Source: an uncultured Desulfobulbus sp. (GTDB lineage: Bacteria; Desulfobacterota; Desulfobulbia; Desulfobulbales; Desulfobulbaceae). From it: 64,000 bases of DNA. This document shows positions 18,386 through 27,444 of this stretch, one piece after another (position 1 is the first letter of the stretch; every line of letters begins with the position of its first letter). The DNA lies in NCBI RefSeq assembly GCF_963665445.1, contig NZ_OY762276.1:3776601-3840600 (forward strand), given 5' to 3'. The notes beneath the pieces were generated by a model. It saw only the letters and a list, made by a program, of their open reading frames with translations. It was not told the origin of the DNA and did no database searches. Position numbers and translations under genes: made by a program.

Positions 18386-19705
18386 TTAAAGATATTCCGC
18401 CGCAAGCGAAGCCAGGTGGCTGCGTTCGGATCGGGTCAGGGTGATGTGGCCGCAGGCCTCCTGCCCCTTGAGCCGTTCCACGGTGTAACTGAGTCCGTTG
18501 CTGCTGGCGTCGAGATAGGGGTTGTCGATCTGCTCGGGATCTCCGGTGAGGACCATTTTGGTCCCCTCCCCCGCCCGGCTGATAATGGTTTTGACCTCAT
18601 GCGGGGTCAGGTTCTGGGCCTCGTCGATGATCACGTACTGCCGCGAAATCGACCGGCCGCGAATATAGGTCAGGGCTTCGAGCTCGATGCGGTCTTCGCG
18701 CAAAAGTCGATTGATGCCCAACTCGGTCGCTGCCTCCTGTTTACCGCCGCTGGTCAGGCCCATGAGATAACTGAGGTTATCGAAGATGGGCTGCATCCAC
18801 AGCTTCATCTTCTCGTCCTTGGTTCCCGGTAGGTACCCGATATCCTTGCCCAGGGGGATCACCGGCCGAGAGACCAGCAGTTTTTCATAGCGGCTGTTTT
18901 TGATGGTATTGGCCATGCCTGCGGCCAGGGCCAACAGGGTCTTGCCGGTGCCGGCCTGGCCGATGAGCGAAACCAGCGCCACCTCGGGATCCATCAGGAG
19001 TTCCAGGGCAACCCGCTGTTCCATGGAGCGCGGCCGCAGGTTGGAGGCACTCTCAAACACCGGATTCAGCGGGCGGACCACGTTGCCGGCCACCACCGCA
19101 CGCCCGATGGCGGTGTGTTTGTCGTTGTTGTCATCCACCAGAAGAACGAACTCGTTGGGGAGAAATTCCTCCCCCGCAAGCTCCAGTTCCTTGCCTTTAT
19201 AGAGGTGGTCGATCATGGAAGAACTGACCCTGCTGCTGCGCCAACCGGTGTAGAGCTGATCGAAATCCGCCTTTTCCCGCTCAAAATCCATGACCGCAAG
19301 ACCGAGCGCATCCGCCTTGAGCCGGGCATTGATATCCTTGGACACGAAAATCACCCGCCTCCCCTCCTTGTGCAGGCGGTAGGCCGTGGCAATGATACGG
19401 TTGTCGGGAATGTTGAGGTCGATGCAGGTGCCGCAGTCGTCCTCCTTCTCCATGGTGATCCAGACCGTGCCCCCGTCTGCGGTGGGTACCCCCTTGCCCA
19501 GGCTCCCCTGCCCGCGAAGCCGGTCCAGGGTGCGAATGACCTGACGGGCATTGCGCCCGAGCTCGTCGTTGTTCTTCTTGAATTTGTCGAGCTCCTCGAT
19601 CACTGTCATCGGCAGGACAACGGTGTTGTCGCCGAAACAGGTGATGGCCTCATTGTTATGGAGAAGGACGTTGGTATCAAGGACGAAATGTTTATTGTCG
19701 GACAT
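18386..19705 (-). CDS. PhoH family protein with N-terminal PIN domain
   Basis: A 439-residue protein started at ATG 19703-19705 (MSDNKHFVLDTNVLLHNNEA), with AGGAG 6 nt upstream; the frame continues to 19840 without a ribosome site. Residues about 5-140 form a PIN RNase domain (first Asp in LDTNVLLHN, later DNRIIATAYRL with a second acidic site, and FVSKDINARLKADALG). The C-terminal half is the PhoH P-loop ATPase: GQAGTGKTLLALAAG Walker A and YVIIDEAQNLTPHE Walker B. PIN-PhoH proteins act on RNA, combining a nuclease and a helicase-like motor. It leads the PhoH-hypothetical-pyrF-nitroreductase run. Confidence 0.93.
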   Translation of the reverse strand: MSDNKHFVLDTNVLLHNNEAITCFGDNTVVLPMTVIEELDKFKKNNDELGRNARQVIRTLDRLRGQGSLGKGVPTADGGTVWITMEKEDDCGTCIDLNIPDNRIIATAYRLHKEGRRVIFVSKDINARLKADALGLAVMDFEREKADFDQLYTGWRSSRVSSSMIDHLYKGKELELAGEEFLPNEFVLLVDDNNDKHTAIGRAVVAGNVVRPLNPVFESASNLRPRSMEQRVALELLMDPEVALVSLIGQAGTGKTLLALAAGMANTIKNSRYEKLLVSRPVIPLGKDIGYLPGTKDEKMKLWMQPIFDNLSYLMGLTSGGKQEAATELGINRLLREDRIELEALTYIRGRSISRQYVIIDEAQNLTPHEVKTIISRAGEGTKMVLTGDPEQIDNPYLDASSNGLSYTVERLKGQEACGHITLTRSERSHLASLAAEYL

Positions 19706-19876
19706 GCAACTCCTGTTGGCAGGGGGTTGTCTGATCAAGCGGGTTATGAAGGCATAAAGGCGTTTCCTGAAAAAACCCTTTTCTCCTGGGTAACGGTGAC
19801 AACAAATTGCCTGTGACCAGAACTCCTTTGGTCCAACCACCGGCCTTGCACACCGAGTGCAATGTCAGTCCGTCAT

Positions 19877-20983
19877 TTACAGATCAAGACTGGTTGTATC
19901 CCGGTTGATCACCTCGCCGCCTTGTTCGGTGACAATGACCATGTTTTCCAGACGAATACCGCCCCATTCGGCCAGGTAGAGCCCGGGCTCGACCGTGACC
20001 ACCATTCCGGCCTGCAGCTGTTTGCTGCCCTTGGGGGAAAGCCGTGGATCCTCGTGCACGGCAATGCCGACCCCATGCCCCAGGCCATGACCGAATGTCT
20101 CGCCGTATCCGGCATCGATCAGCACCTGCCGTGCAGCGCGGTCGACCTCGACCCCGGTCACCCCGGCTCGGATGGCATTGATTCCGGCGAGCATGGCCTT
20201 GCGCACCGCCCGGTGACGCTCGATAAAGATCGGATCCGGTTTACCGGCGACAAAGGTCCGGGTCATGTCCGAGCAGTAGCCGTCCAGAATCAGGCCCATG
20301 TCGATCAGCACCAGGTCACCGGCCTGCAGGACCCGGTCGGTGGGCACGGCATGGGGTTTGGCCGCATTGGTGCCAAAGGCGACGATGGTATCGAAACTCG
20401 GCCCCTCGGCGCCCATCTCGCGCATGGTCAACTCAAGGGCCAGGGCGATCTCGCGCTCGCTCATCCCCGGTTCGATGGTTTGATAGACCGACTGGAACAC
20501 CTGCTCGTTGAGGGCGGTGGAACGCCTGATCAGATCCAGCTCGCGCTCGTCCTTGACGGCCCGCATCTTTTCCACCAGCCCGCTTTCCGCCTTCAACTCC
20601 AGATTCTGCGCGGCGGCCATCTTCGAAAGGCGAAGAAAGGTGGCGTAGAGAAAATACTCGCTTTCAAAGGCAAGTGTTTTCACTCCCAGTCTGCGGCACT
20701 GTTTTTCCACCGATTTCAACAGGCCTTTGCGGTAGGTGTCCACCGTGAACAGGGGCGCTTCCGCCTCGGCCTGGAGGGTGAAGCGCGAATCGGTCAGGAG
20801 GATAGGCTTGTCGGAAGCGGGAATGAGGAGAAAGCCTGCGGTTTCCTGAATGCCATGGTCCGGTGCGGTATAGCCGCTGAGATAGCGACGATTGTCCGGC
20901 TGGGAGACAAGCAGCGCGTCGATCTTGCGCCGCCGCAGACTCTGTTGCAGCCGATCAAGCCGACTTTTTTGCGGGCAATACAT
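19877..20983 (-). CDS. M24 family Xaa-Pro aminopeptidase/dipeptidase
   Basis: A 368-residue cytosolic metallopeptidase from ATG 20981-20983 (MYCPQKSRLDRLQQ), which starts 2 nt after the upstream stop. The N-terminal half is the creatinase-like domain (LLVSQPDNRRYLSGYT). The C-terminal pita-bread domain holds the five metal ligands: Asp in IDMGLILDGYCSDMTRTF (two Asp), His in GHGLGHGVGIAVHE, Glu in TVEPGLY and Glu in GGIRLENMVIV. It removes N-terminal residues before proline or splits Xaa-Pro dipeptides; which of these cannot be told. Cotranscribed with the upstream hypothetical gene. Confidence 0.93.
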   Translation of the reverse strand: MYCPQKSRLDRLQQSLRRRKIDALLVSQPDNRRYLSGYTAPDHGIQETAGFLLIPASDKPILLTDSRFTLQAEAEAPLFTVDTYRKGLLKSVEKQCRRLGVKTLAFESEYFLYATFLRLSKMAAAQNLELKAESGLVEKMRAVKDERELDLIRRSTALNEQVFQSVYQTIEPGMSEREIALALELTMREMGAEGPSFDTIVAFGTNAAKPHAVPTDRVLQAGDLVLIDMGLILDGYCSDMTRTFVAGKPDPIFIERHRAVRKAMLAGINAIRAGVTGVEVDRAARQVLIDAGYGETFGHGLGHGVGIAVHEDPRLSPKGSKQLQAGMVVTVEPGLYLAEWGGIRLENMVIVTEQGGEVINRDTTSLDL

Positions 20984-20985
20984 GC

Positions 20986-21573
20986 TCAGATCCCGAGCCA
21001 GGCCCGCAGTTGGGCCTTGAACTGTTCCAGGGCCTGGCCATACTGCCCATCGAGATCGGCCTCCAGGCGGGACCACTGCTCCTTGAACTGAGGTTCGGTG
21101 GTGGGATCGAACTTGATACTGTCGGGTTGCATGCCTTTGCGGATCAGCATCTGCTCGATCTGCATCCGCACCTGCTCCTTGAGCTGATCATGAAGCTGCT
21201 GACGGTGCTGACCGTACTGCAGGGCAATGGTCTGCAACTCACGGCAGAGGGCGCCGATATCGGGGGTTGCAGCATTGAGTTCGACAATTCCGTTGATCGC
21301 GCGCTCGATACGGGCAATGCCGTCTTCATCGCGGGGCAAAAAGAGATTGCGGATAAGTGAGGTCAACATTCCCTTGCGGATCGAGGCCTGCTCCGCTGCG
21401 GAAAATCCGTCTAAAATCTCACCCAGCGAGGGGGTGGTCCCGTTGAGGAAATCGACCGTGCTCTGCATGCCCTTTTTCAAATTCTCTTCATGACGCATCT
21501 CCTCGGGTGTGGCCACGCCCATGCGGGCGGCACGCTCCATCACCAGATCCATGGTCGATTTAATTCCAGCCAT
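20986..21573 (-). CDS. Conserved hypothetical helical protein
   Basis: A 195-residue protein with AAGGAG 9 nt before its ATG. It starts MAGIKSTMDLVMERAARMGV and is almost wholly alpha-helical: Gln/Leu-rich amphipathic stretches (QYGQHRQQLHDQLKEQVRMQ) and a C-terminal W-containing helix. No signal, membrane span or catalytic motif is seen. I have a memory of similar proteins next to Xaa-Pro peptidases in sulfate reducers, but I cannot name the function. It is the first gene of a two-gene unit with the M24 peptidase. Confidence 0.78.
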   Translation of the reverse strand: MAGIKSTMDLVMERAARMGVATPEEMRHEENLKKGMQSTVDFLNGTTPSLGEILDGFSAAEQASIRKGMLTSLIRNLFLPRDEDGIARIERAINGIVELNAATPDIGALCRELQTIALQYGQHRQQLHDQLKEQVRMQIEQMLIRKGMQPDSIKFDPTTEPQFKEQWSRLEADLDGQYGQALEQFKAQLRAWLGI

Positions 21574-21742
21574 TCAGGGGTCTCCTTGCTATTCGTGGAC
21601 AGAAGAAATTCGGTGTCTGCGGGACGAATATTCTGCCGAAAATCGGATTGTTAATCTCTACACCAAGGCCGGCTCTGAGCCAGCCGCACGTTTAAATGGG
21701 GCAATGTTCGTGGCTGAGGAATATAAACACTGTGAGCGGAAA

Positions 21743-23107
21743 CTACAAGCGGCCTGAGTCGATCAAACGGGCGACAAAAAATCCGTCCAAGCCGTCGGCA
21801 GGATTGGGGCGAAAGCAGCCCTGGCCATCCACAAGCCCCCCTGCAGTTTCCGGCAGAAAGGCGCCTGCCGGTTCAAGGACGAATCGCGGACAACGGGAAA
21901 GAAAGAGGGCAACGGCCTCCCGGTTCTCCTCGGGCTCAAGCGAGCAGGTGGCATAGACCAGCACCCCGCCGGGTTTGAGCAGATTGGCTGCGATCTCCAG
22001 CAGGTACACCTGGGTCTGCTGGTATTGGACAAAATCCTCCGGACGCCTGTTCCAGCGGATATCGGGCTGCCTGCGAATGACGCCAGTGCCCGAGCAGGGG
22101 GCATCGATCAGGATCGCGTCAAAACGATCCGGTCGACTGGCAGCGTAGCTCTGCAGGTCGGAACGAACGGCGATCACCGCTTCACGCTGCCCAAGACGCA
22201 GCAGATTTTCCCTGAGAAGCCGATAACGGCGGCTATCCGGCTCCACCGCTACCACCGTACCACCGGGGGGCAGCATTTCGGCCAGATGCGACGCCTTGCC
22301 GCCAAGCCCGGCGCAGCCATCAAGAATGCGCGCACGATCCGGCAGGTTGCCCAGCAGCAGCGAGGCAAGCTGGGCCGCTTCGTCCTGAACCTGAAAAAAA
22401 CCCTCACCGTATCCGGGCAGGGAGTTAATGGAACCGGGATAATCTTCAATGACTAAGGCCTGCGAGCTGTATCTGCCGAAAACGGCCTTGATGCCGGATT
22501 TTGTCATCAACTCCTGCAGTGCCGGTCGGCTGGTCCGCCGTTTGTTGACCCGCAGGGTCAGGGACGGCTCGAGGTTGTTGCAGGTACAGATGGCGCGAAC
22601 CTTGTCGTCGCCGAACTCCTGCTGCCACCGTTCGAGCAGCCAGGCGGGATGATTGAGCACCGGAGGCTTGGCCTCGGCCAACAACAGAGGATCGGGCAAG
22701 CCCTGCCTGTTCCTGGCCACATTACGGAGAATGCCGTTGGCAAAACCGATCAGCCAGGAGGGCTGGCCGGAATTTTTCAGGGCATTGACCGTGGCATTGA
22801 CCGCCGCCGACTCGGGAATACGGCTTAAAAAGAGCAGTTGATACACCCCGATTCGTAGGGTCATGAGCGTCCGCGGCCTCATCTTACGCAGAGGATGCCT
22901 GGAAAACCGGCGGATGATGTGATCCAGGTACTCCTTCTGCCGCAACACACCGTAGACCAGGGTCTTGACCAGGCCACGGTCAATGTCAGCCACCTGCTCA
23001 ACGGCCTTGTGAAAGAGGAGATCAACCGAGTTGTGGGTGGTTGCCCAAAGGCAGAGGACTTCAACCGCGGCAGCACGCGGTGAAACAGTGGAGGCAGGTG
23101 GGGTCAT
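21743..23107 (-). CDS. rsmB: 16S rRNA (cytosine-967-C5)-methyltransferase RsmB
   Basis: A 454-residue protein from ATG 23105-23107 (MTPPASTVSPRAAAVEVL); the frame extends to 23464 through the tRNA gene, which cannot be coding, so the shorter start is taken. The N-terminal helical NusB-like domain (RGLVKTLVYGVLRQKEYLDHII) is followed by a Rossmann methyltransferase: ILDGCAGLGGKASHLAEML (SAM loop), IDAPCSGTGVIRRQPDIRW (motif IV Cys) and YATCSLEPEENREAV (catalytic Cys). It forms m5C967 in 16S rRNA using SAM. It is convergent with nothing nearby and divergent from tRNA-Leu. Confidence 0.95.
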   Translation of the reverse strand: MTPPASTVSPRAAAVEVLCLWATTHNSVDLLFHKAVEQVADIDRGLVKTLVYGVLRQKEYLDHIIRRFSRHPLRKMRPRTLMTLRIGVYQLLFLSRIPESAAVNATVNALKNSGQPSWLIGFANGILRNVARNRQGLPDPLLLAEAKPPVLNHPAWLLERWQQEFGDDKVRAICTCNNLEPSLTLRVNKRRTSRPALQELMTKSGIKAVFGRYSSQALVIEDYPGSINSLPGYGEGFFQVQDEAAQLASLLLGNLPDRARILDGCAGLGGKASHLAEMLPPGGTVVAVEPDSRRYRLLRENLLRLGQREAVIAVRSDLQSYAASRPDRFDAILIDAPCSGTGVIRRQPDIRWNRRPEDFVQYQQTQVYLLEIAANLLKPGGVLVYATCSLEPEENREAVALFLSRCPRFVLEPAGAFLPETAGGLVDGQGCFRPNPADGLDGFFVARLIDSGRL

Positions 23108-23280
23108 GGATAAACAGCAGGCAAAAAAAGTTAACTCAAAGGGAAACAATCCCCTGAAGGCGAAAACACACTCTGCCAGGTTAGCGGCGAAATGCAATGG
23201 TTTTCGCTTTATTTCGAATGCGCTGCCCCAAGAAAGCGCGCCCAACCCGCCCTCTCTCGTATTCCCCCGCCTGTTTCCCC

Positions 23281-23309
23281 TTGACAGTGAAAAGGTGGGT
23301 AAGGTAAAT
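23281..23309 (+). promoter_or_regulatory. Likely sigma-70 promoter of tRNA-Leu
   Basis: TTGACA (23281-23286) is a perfect -35 box; a 17-bp spacer leads to GTAAAT (23304-23309), a 4-of-6 match to the -10 box. The tRNA starts 17 bp further on. Confidence 0.65.
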
Positions 23310-23325
23310 AGAAGCCCACATTTAC

Positions 23326-23412
23326 GCCGGAGTGGTGAAACTGGTAGACGCACTGGACTCAAAATCCAGCGGGGGCAACCCCGTGTCAGTTCGATTCTGA
23401 CCTCCGGCACCA
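23326..23412 (+). tRNA. tRNA-Leu (anticodon CAA)
   Basis: The 87-nt gene folds as a class II tRNA. The acceptor arm GCCGGAG (23326-23332) pairs with CTCCGGC (23402-23408), and CCA is encoded (23410-23412). The anticodon stem CTGGA/TCCAG encloses the loop CTCAAAA, giving anticodon CAA at 23360-23362. The long variable arm (GCGGGGGCAACCCCGT) and a TTCGATTC T-loop fit tRNA-Leu. The gene marks the left border of the accessory island. Confidence 0.97.
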
Positions 23413-23420
23413 AAAAATTC

Positions 23421-23457
23421 AAGGGTTTAGAGACTTTCGTCTTTAAACCCTTTTTTT
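23421..23457 (+). terminator. Rho-independent terminator after tRNA-Leu
   Basis: A 14-bp stem with one wobble pair (AAGGGTTTAGAGAC with GTCTTTAAACCCTT) has a 4-nt loop and is followed by a T run (TTTTTTTG). It begins 9 nt after the tRNA. Confidence 0.9.
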
Positions 23458-23934
23458 GTTTCACAGTTCGGGCAGATGCCGGGCAGATGAAACTGGTTAT
23501 GGTTGATTATCACCACCCACTCAAAAAAACCGATCCCCACAACGGGAACCGTGTCACCCGCCAGGGCCGGAAACGTTTAGCGGCGGGTTCTACTCGTTTA
23601 TACGGTCTGAGTCGTATACTTGTTTCATTCACAGTTACAGTGTAACAATCACTTCCCCCTGCAACCAGAACCCCGTTGCCGCTCAATCGTCTCAATGCGA
23701 TAAAAGACAACTACCTGATAATCTGGTTGTCTTCTTATAGCGACGGGTGTAATCAAAGCTGTGCTATAAATGATTACTCCGGATCCCGAACTGACTTATA
23801 GGTTGCACCAGACGTTTTTTTCGACGACACGGACATTCCCTATAAATGCGATTACATCAGAAGATGGAGCCGTCTTTTTTAACCACGCCTGGCGCGAGGG
23901 TTGAAAAAAATTACAGGTTACCATTTATTGGAAG
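23458..23934. other. Non-coding left border of the accessory island
   Basis: About 480 bp between the tRNA terminator and the left inverted end of the recombinase element. Short frames exist but none has a ribosome site or resembles a protein. An ACAGGTT/AACCTGT pair brackets the element end (about 23914-23954). No repeat of the tRNA 3' end is visible here. Confidence 0.5.
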
Positions 23935-24033
23935 TATACGTAACAAAACCTGTTTTCTCTATTTATATTAGGCAATTGCCTGATATTAGTTTCTCTTTTG
24001 GCTCCCGAGAAGTCAAGCATTTTCCGAGAGGGA

Positions 24034-24106
24034 GCCACGCCAAGGGCCGGGTGCGAGAATGGGCCCCTACTTATTGCTCGTCGGAGCACCCGGCCCTTGG
24101 CGTGGC
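24034..24106. repeat. Perfect 21-bp inverted repeat at the end of the recombinase genes
   Basis: The 21-nt arm 24034-24054 is the exact reverse complement of 24086-24106, with a 31-nt loop. It ends 3 bp before the stop of the second recombinase. There is no T run on either strand, so it is not a standard terminator. A shorter 7-bp inverted pair (GGCTCCC near 24000 with GGGAGCC at 24030-24036) overlaps its left arm, allowing an alternative fold. Confidence 0.85.
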
Positions 24107-24109
24107 GGG

Positions 24110-25012
24110 TTAATTCTCCGCATTCTCTGCGGGTGTGCTTTTGCTTTTTTCTATTATTCTGTCAACGGCCCTATAATAATCACGCTGTGCTTTCATATTG
24201 GAAAGATGACAATACCTCATGGTCGTTTTGATTCTTGTATGGCCGAGCAAATATTGAATGGTGACCAAATCTGCATCAGCATTGAGGAGTTGGGTTGCCA
24301 TGGTATGCCGCAATTGGTGGCAGGAAACGGCTATCCCACTTTTCTTTGAATAGTACTCAATTCGTTTTTGGATGCCTCGAACCGATATGGGCTTTCCTTT
24401 AAGGGGGCCTTTCTCAACTAAAAAGACTTTCTGTTCATTCGTGTGAAACCTTATCCGCAAATACGCTGCCAGTGCGTCTGTGGCATCGTTGCTGATAAAA
24501 ACGACCCTGTCCTTACCTCCTTTACCCGATTTGACCAGGATCCGGTTTCGTTGATAATCAATGGCATCGAGTGTGAGATCTGCCACCTCTTCAACTCTAA
24601 GGCCACAACGTAACATAAGCATAAATATTGCCTGATCCCGACTTCTGGTGACCACCTCAAAAAATCGCGGAATATCAACGTCCCTCAAATGCCGGGGTAA
24701 CGGCTTGGCAACCCGTAGCAATAAACCTTTACCAACTGGATTATCCACCTTTATCTCTCCTTCGTCCTTCAGGAATTCGTAAAACATCCTGATAACGACA
24801 AGGTGTCCATTGATAGTCTGGGCAGAAATTTGATGTTGTAGTAGAAAATCGATATACCATTTTACATTCTCCCGTCTTGCTGCCTCGAGAGGAACCGGGA
24901 GCCATGCGAAGAACCTTTGCAGCCTATGCAGATAATTTTTTACGGTGTGAGGTGAATAATTTTTTCTCTTCAAATACCGCCTGTAATTGAGTACTGATTC
25001 TGTGAGATGCAT
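24110..25012 (-). CDS. Tyrosine recombinase, downstream partner
   Basis: A 300-residue recombinase from ATG 25010-25012 (MHLTESVLNYRRYLKRKNYS), with AGGAGGG just upstream. The N-terminal SAM-like DNA-binding domain (SPHTVKNYLHRLQRFFAWL) is followed by the catalytic domain with Arg in RCGLRVEEVADL, HQLRHTMATQLL (His-x-x-Arg), YLLGHTRIKTTMRYCHLS (second His and Tyr nucleophile). All catalytic residues are present. Its start lies inside the 3' end of the upstream recombinase (89-bp overlap), so the two are translationally linked and probably act as a pair. XerC/D-like in size. Confidence 0.9.
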   Translation of the reverse strand: MHLTESVLNYRRYLKRKNYSPHTVKNYLHRLQRFFAWLPVPLEAARRENVKWYIDFLLQHQISAQTINGHLVVIRMFYEFLKDEGEIKVDNPVGKGLLLRVAKPLPRHLRDVDIPRFFEVVTRSRDQAIFMLMLRCGLRVEEVADLTLDAIDYQRNRILVKSGKGGKDRVVFISNDATDALAAYLRIRFHTNEQKVFLVEKGPLKGKPISVRGIQKRIEYYSKKSGIAVSCHQLRHTMATQLLNADADLVTIQYLLGHTRIKTTMRYCHLSNMKAQRDYYRAVDRIIEKSKSTPAENAEN

Positions 25013-26120
25013 TTTGCCCTCCTTTTTCAATAACGGTCATAGCACGGAGATATTCATTTTCACGTGTAGCATCTGATAGCCTTGCATAGCGTAAGGTCAT
25101 TTCGATTGATTGGTGACCAAGGATTTGTTGTAAGACCTCTATCCGTAATCCGGCGTTGAGCATGTCTGTGGCAAAAGTGTGGCGCAGGCAATGGAAGCTG
25201 TACCCATAGTGGGATAAATCGGCCCTTTTGAGAATTTGAACAAATGCCTTTCTCGCTGCCGCATATGATATTTTCTCATTTCGCGGACTGTAGAAAAGAT
25301 AGTCCTTTTGCAGGTCCCTTCTTTTCAGCCATTCGCGAAGGGCAGAGTCAGCATCTGAGCTGAAGTAAACCACACGACCCTGGTCATTTTTTTCTGCCAG
25401 GTAAATCAAGATCTTCCTTTCCGGGAGAACGATGTCTGAGATTTTCACATTGAGCAATTCGCCAATTCTCAGGCCTGTCCGCAGTAAAAGAAGGACCAAG
25501 GCGTGATTTCGAGGGTTGCCGGTGGCTGAAAGCAAAAGGTCGACATGTTCCGACGGAATAGCTCTGGGTAAAGAGTCAGGTGGCTTCAGTCGAATCTTTT
25601 TAGATAGAACTGCCAGTGGAAGAATCTTTCGTTCAACCAGGAAGATAAGAAACGTGTACACACTTCTTAAATTGCATATTACCGAGTTTGCCTTCAACCC
25701 ACGATCCTGCCCATGCTCGACGAAGGCACAGATATCTTGACGGGTAACGCTGAAAATATTGGCACCTGTTTTGTCCAAGAACTGCAGGAAGGATAAGACT
25801 ACATAGGCGGCCTGTTTTATGGTGAAAATCGAGTTGTTTTTACGATATTTTTCTCGAAGATAGGTCACGGCGAGGTCAGCTCCGATCAGACCAGTACCTG
25901 TGAGCCGAGAACAAAGATGATCGACTTCTTGATGTTTTTTGCTGGTGCATCCGTCAGGTGGTGACCAGTCTGATTGAGGTGGAGAGCTTGGAGGGGATCT
26001 TAGGAATCTTGCTTCGTCTGGGGCGTCTAAAGGAAAATTGACGGAGCTGTATTTTTCCTGCAGAACAGCGGCCCACTCGCTGGAGTGATAATTGGCAGGT
26101 ATCCAATGTTGTTCGGCCAT
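24924..26120 (-). CDS. Tyrosine recombinase, upstream partner
   Basis: A 398-residue recombinase with AAGGAGG before its ATG. A poorly conserved N-terminal extension of about 85 residues precedes a SAM-like domain (YVVLSFLQFLDKTGANIFSV). The catalytic domain has Arg in RTGLRIGELLNV, HCLRHTFATDML, and ILGHQSIEMTLRYARLSD with the Tyr nucleophile. Catalytic residues look complete. It overlaps the next recombinase by 89 bp. The pair lies between 14-bp inverted ends, next to tRNA-Leu, and marks the left side of the island. Confidence 0.9.
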   Translation of the reverse strand: MAEQHWIPANYHSSEWAAVLQEKYSSVNFPLDAPDEARFLRSPPSSPPQSDWSPPDGCTSKKHQEVDHLCSRLTGTGLIGADLAVTYLREKYRKNNSIFTIKQAAYVVLSFLQFLDKTGANIFSVTRQDICAFVEHGQDRGLKANSVICNLRSVYTFLIFLVERKILPLAVLSKKIRLKPPDSLPRAIPSEHVDLLLSATGNPRNHALVLLLLRTGLRIGELLNVKISDIVLPERKILIYLAEKNDQGRVVYFSSDADSALREWLKRRDLQKDYLFYSPRNEKISYAAARKAFVQILKRADLSHYGYSFHCLRHTFATDMLNAGLRIEVLQQILGHQSIEMTLRYARLSDATRENEYLRAMTVIEKGGQNASHRISTQLQAVFEEKKLFTSHRKKLSA

Positions 26121-26404
26121 GATAACCTCCTTTTTCTTTTGTAGAAAAAACAGGTTGTTATTGACCGAATTATACCATTTATCCGGCTGCTATTTTGTTA
26201 CGTATAAATTGGAAATAGTATGCCCCTCCCAATTAAAGGCAATGCCGTTGACTTAAGGTTTTTCCGCCATCGAAAATCAGACAACGCACTGAAATTACAG
26301 TTTATTTAACTTTGCAGCGATGTTATTATCCTGATAACCACTTAATTTGATGGAAAAAATTAAAAAACGGAGGTTCTTGGCAATGAAGTTGCAGTGAAAA
26401 TTGT

Positions 26405-27298
26405 GTGCCAACTAGCTGTGATGACAGCAAAAGTGAAACATATTATTCACTGGAGTTCATTTCCCGTTTTCTTCCTCAAAACAGGCAAGATATCGACGCC
26501 TCTTTTAATGACGAGGATTTCACCCGAAAGCGCAAATTACCTCTGGCCATCACCCTTGCCCTGCTCATCAACATGGTCAGGCCTGGAAAGCGTTTCGGGT
26601 ACCAGGAAGTAATCAACCGGTTCTTCAGCGACACCGGGTTGGCTCATGAAAAAGGCCTCGCGCCACCGGACAAGGCAGCCTTTTTGCGAGCAAGGAAAAA
26701 AGTGCCCCTCGATGTTTTCAGCGGCCTTTTCAAGAAAGCCGTTGAAAAAGCCAATAGCCTCGCTTCAAGCTGTGGTGGGGCAAAATGGAATGGTTTTCGC
26801 CTTGTCGCCATCGATGGCACGAAAAAGAATGTCCCGTATAGCGAGGAATTAGCCCAAACATTGGGCGTTCCCCATGGAGCCCATTATCCGCAGCTTCTTT
26901 CTTGCGCGCTTTTCGATGTCTTGCTCAAGATCCCCCTCAATCTGATGTGGGGTGCGCATGACGTGAGCGAGAGGACCATAGCCCTGGAACTGATCAAAGA
27001 TCTCGGCCCGGGTGATTTGCTCCTGCTTGGCCGGGGATACCCCGTCTTTGAACTCTTTGAAAAATTGCTGAGTCAGCGCACCGACTTTCTCGTACGTCTT
27101 CCGGACAACGGTTTGTTCAAGTCAGTCACCGAGTTCCTTGCCCAAGGATATCGGGATGGCAAGGTAGCCCTACAGTCTCCTAAAGAATTGGTCAGTCAGC
27201 GCTTGAAGAACGGTGAACCGGCCAACAACTTTTTATTGGCTTTGCAAATTCAACCTAGGTTGTGCCACTCAGGCAACAACCATGGCGTGTTCTGTTAG
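26405..27298 (+). pseudogene. IS4-family transposase, truncated and lacking a catalytic Asp
   Basis: A frame of 297 codons resembles the first two thirds of an IS4-type DDE transposase: FTRKRKLPLAITLALLINMV near the N-terminus, AIDGTKKNVPY with the first Asp, and a Y2-like region GDLLLLGRGYPVFELFEKLL. The second catalytic Asp (normally LDRGY) is Gly here. The C-terminal third with the Glu is missing: homology stops near 27250 and an unrelated tail ends at TAG. The only start in frame is GTG 26405; a better ribosome site and ATG at 26383 lie in another frame. I judge it a dead element; no terminal repeats were identified. Confidence 0.75.
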
Positions 27299-27444
27299 CC
27301 CTGAATACAGTATGTGAAAATTAAAAAGAAGAAAATCATCAAGCGAAAATGTCGCCCAATTCACAGCGGGTTATTTTTCCCGACAAAACGCTGCTTGTTG
27401 CATTGACAAGTTGCAGCTACCAGCGCTGGACCTTAATACAGAGT

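Larger units (their letters stand above)
23935..26206 (-). mobile_element. Two-recombinase mobile element with 14-bp inverted ends
   Basis: A perfect 14-bp inverted repeat, TATACGTAACAAAA at 23935-23948 and TTTTGTTACGTATA at 26193-26206, encloses two overlapping tyrosine recombinase genes and nothing else of size. The ends also share an ACAGGTT motif and a TACCATTTAT motif in direct orientation. Elements with two or three tandem tyrosine recombinases (the three-gene kind are called RIT elements) are known; this one has two. No clear target duplication was found, so the exact outer limits are uncertain. Confidence 0.6.

Noticed and set aside
23108-23464. An N-terminal extension of rsmB to 23464
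   Set aside because: It would run through tRNA-Leu and its terminator in the opposite direction.
24034-24106. The 21-bp palindrome as a Rho-independent terminator
   Set aside because: No T run follows on either strand.
23935-26206. A three-gene RIT element
   Set aside because: Only two recombinase genes are present; no third frame with catalytic motifs lies up to either inverted end.
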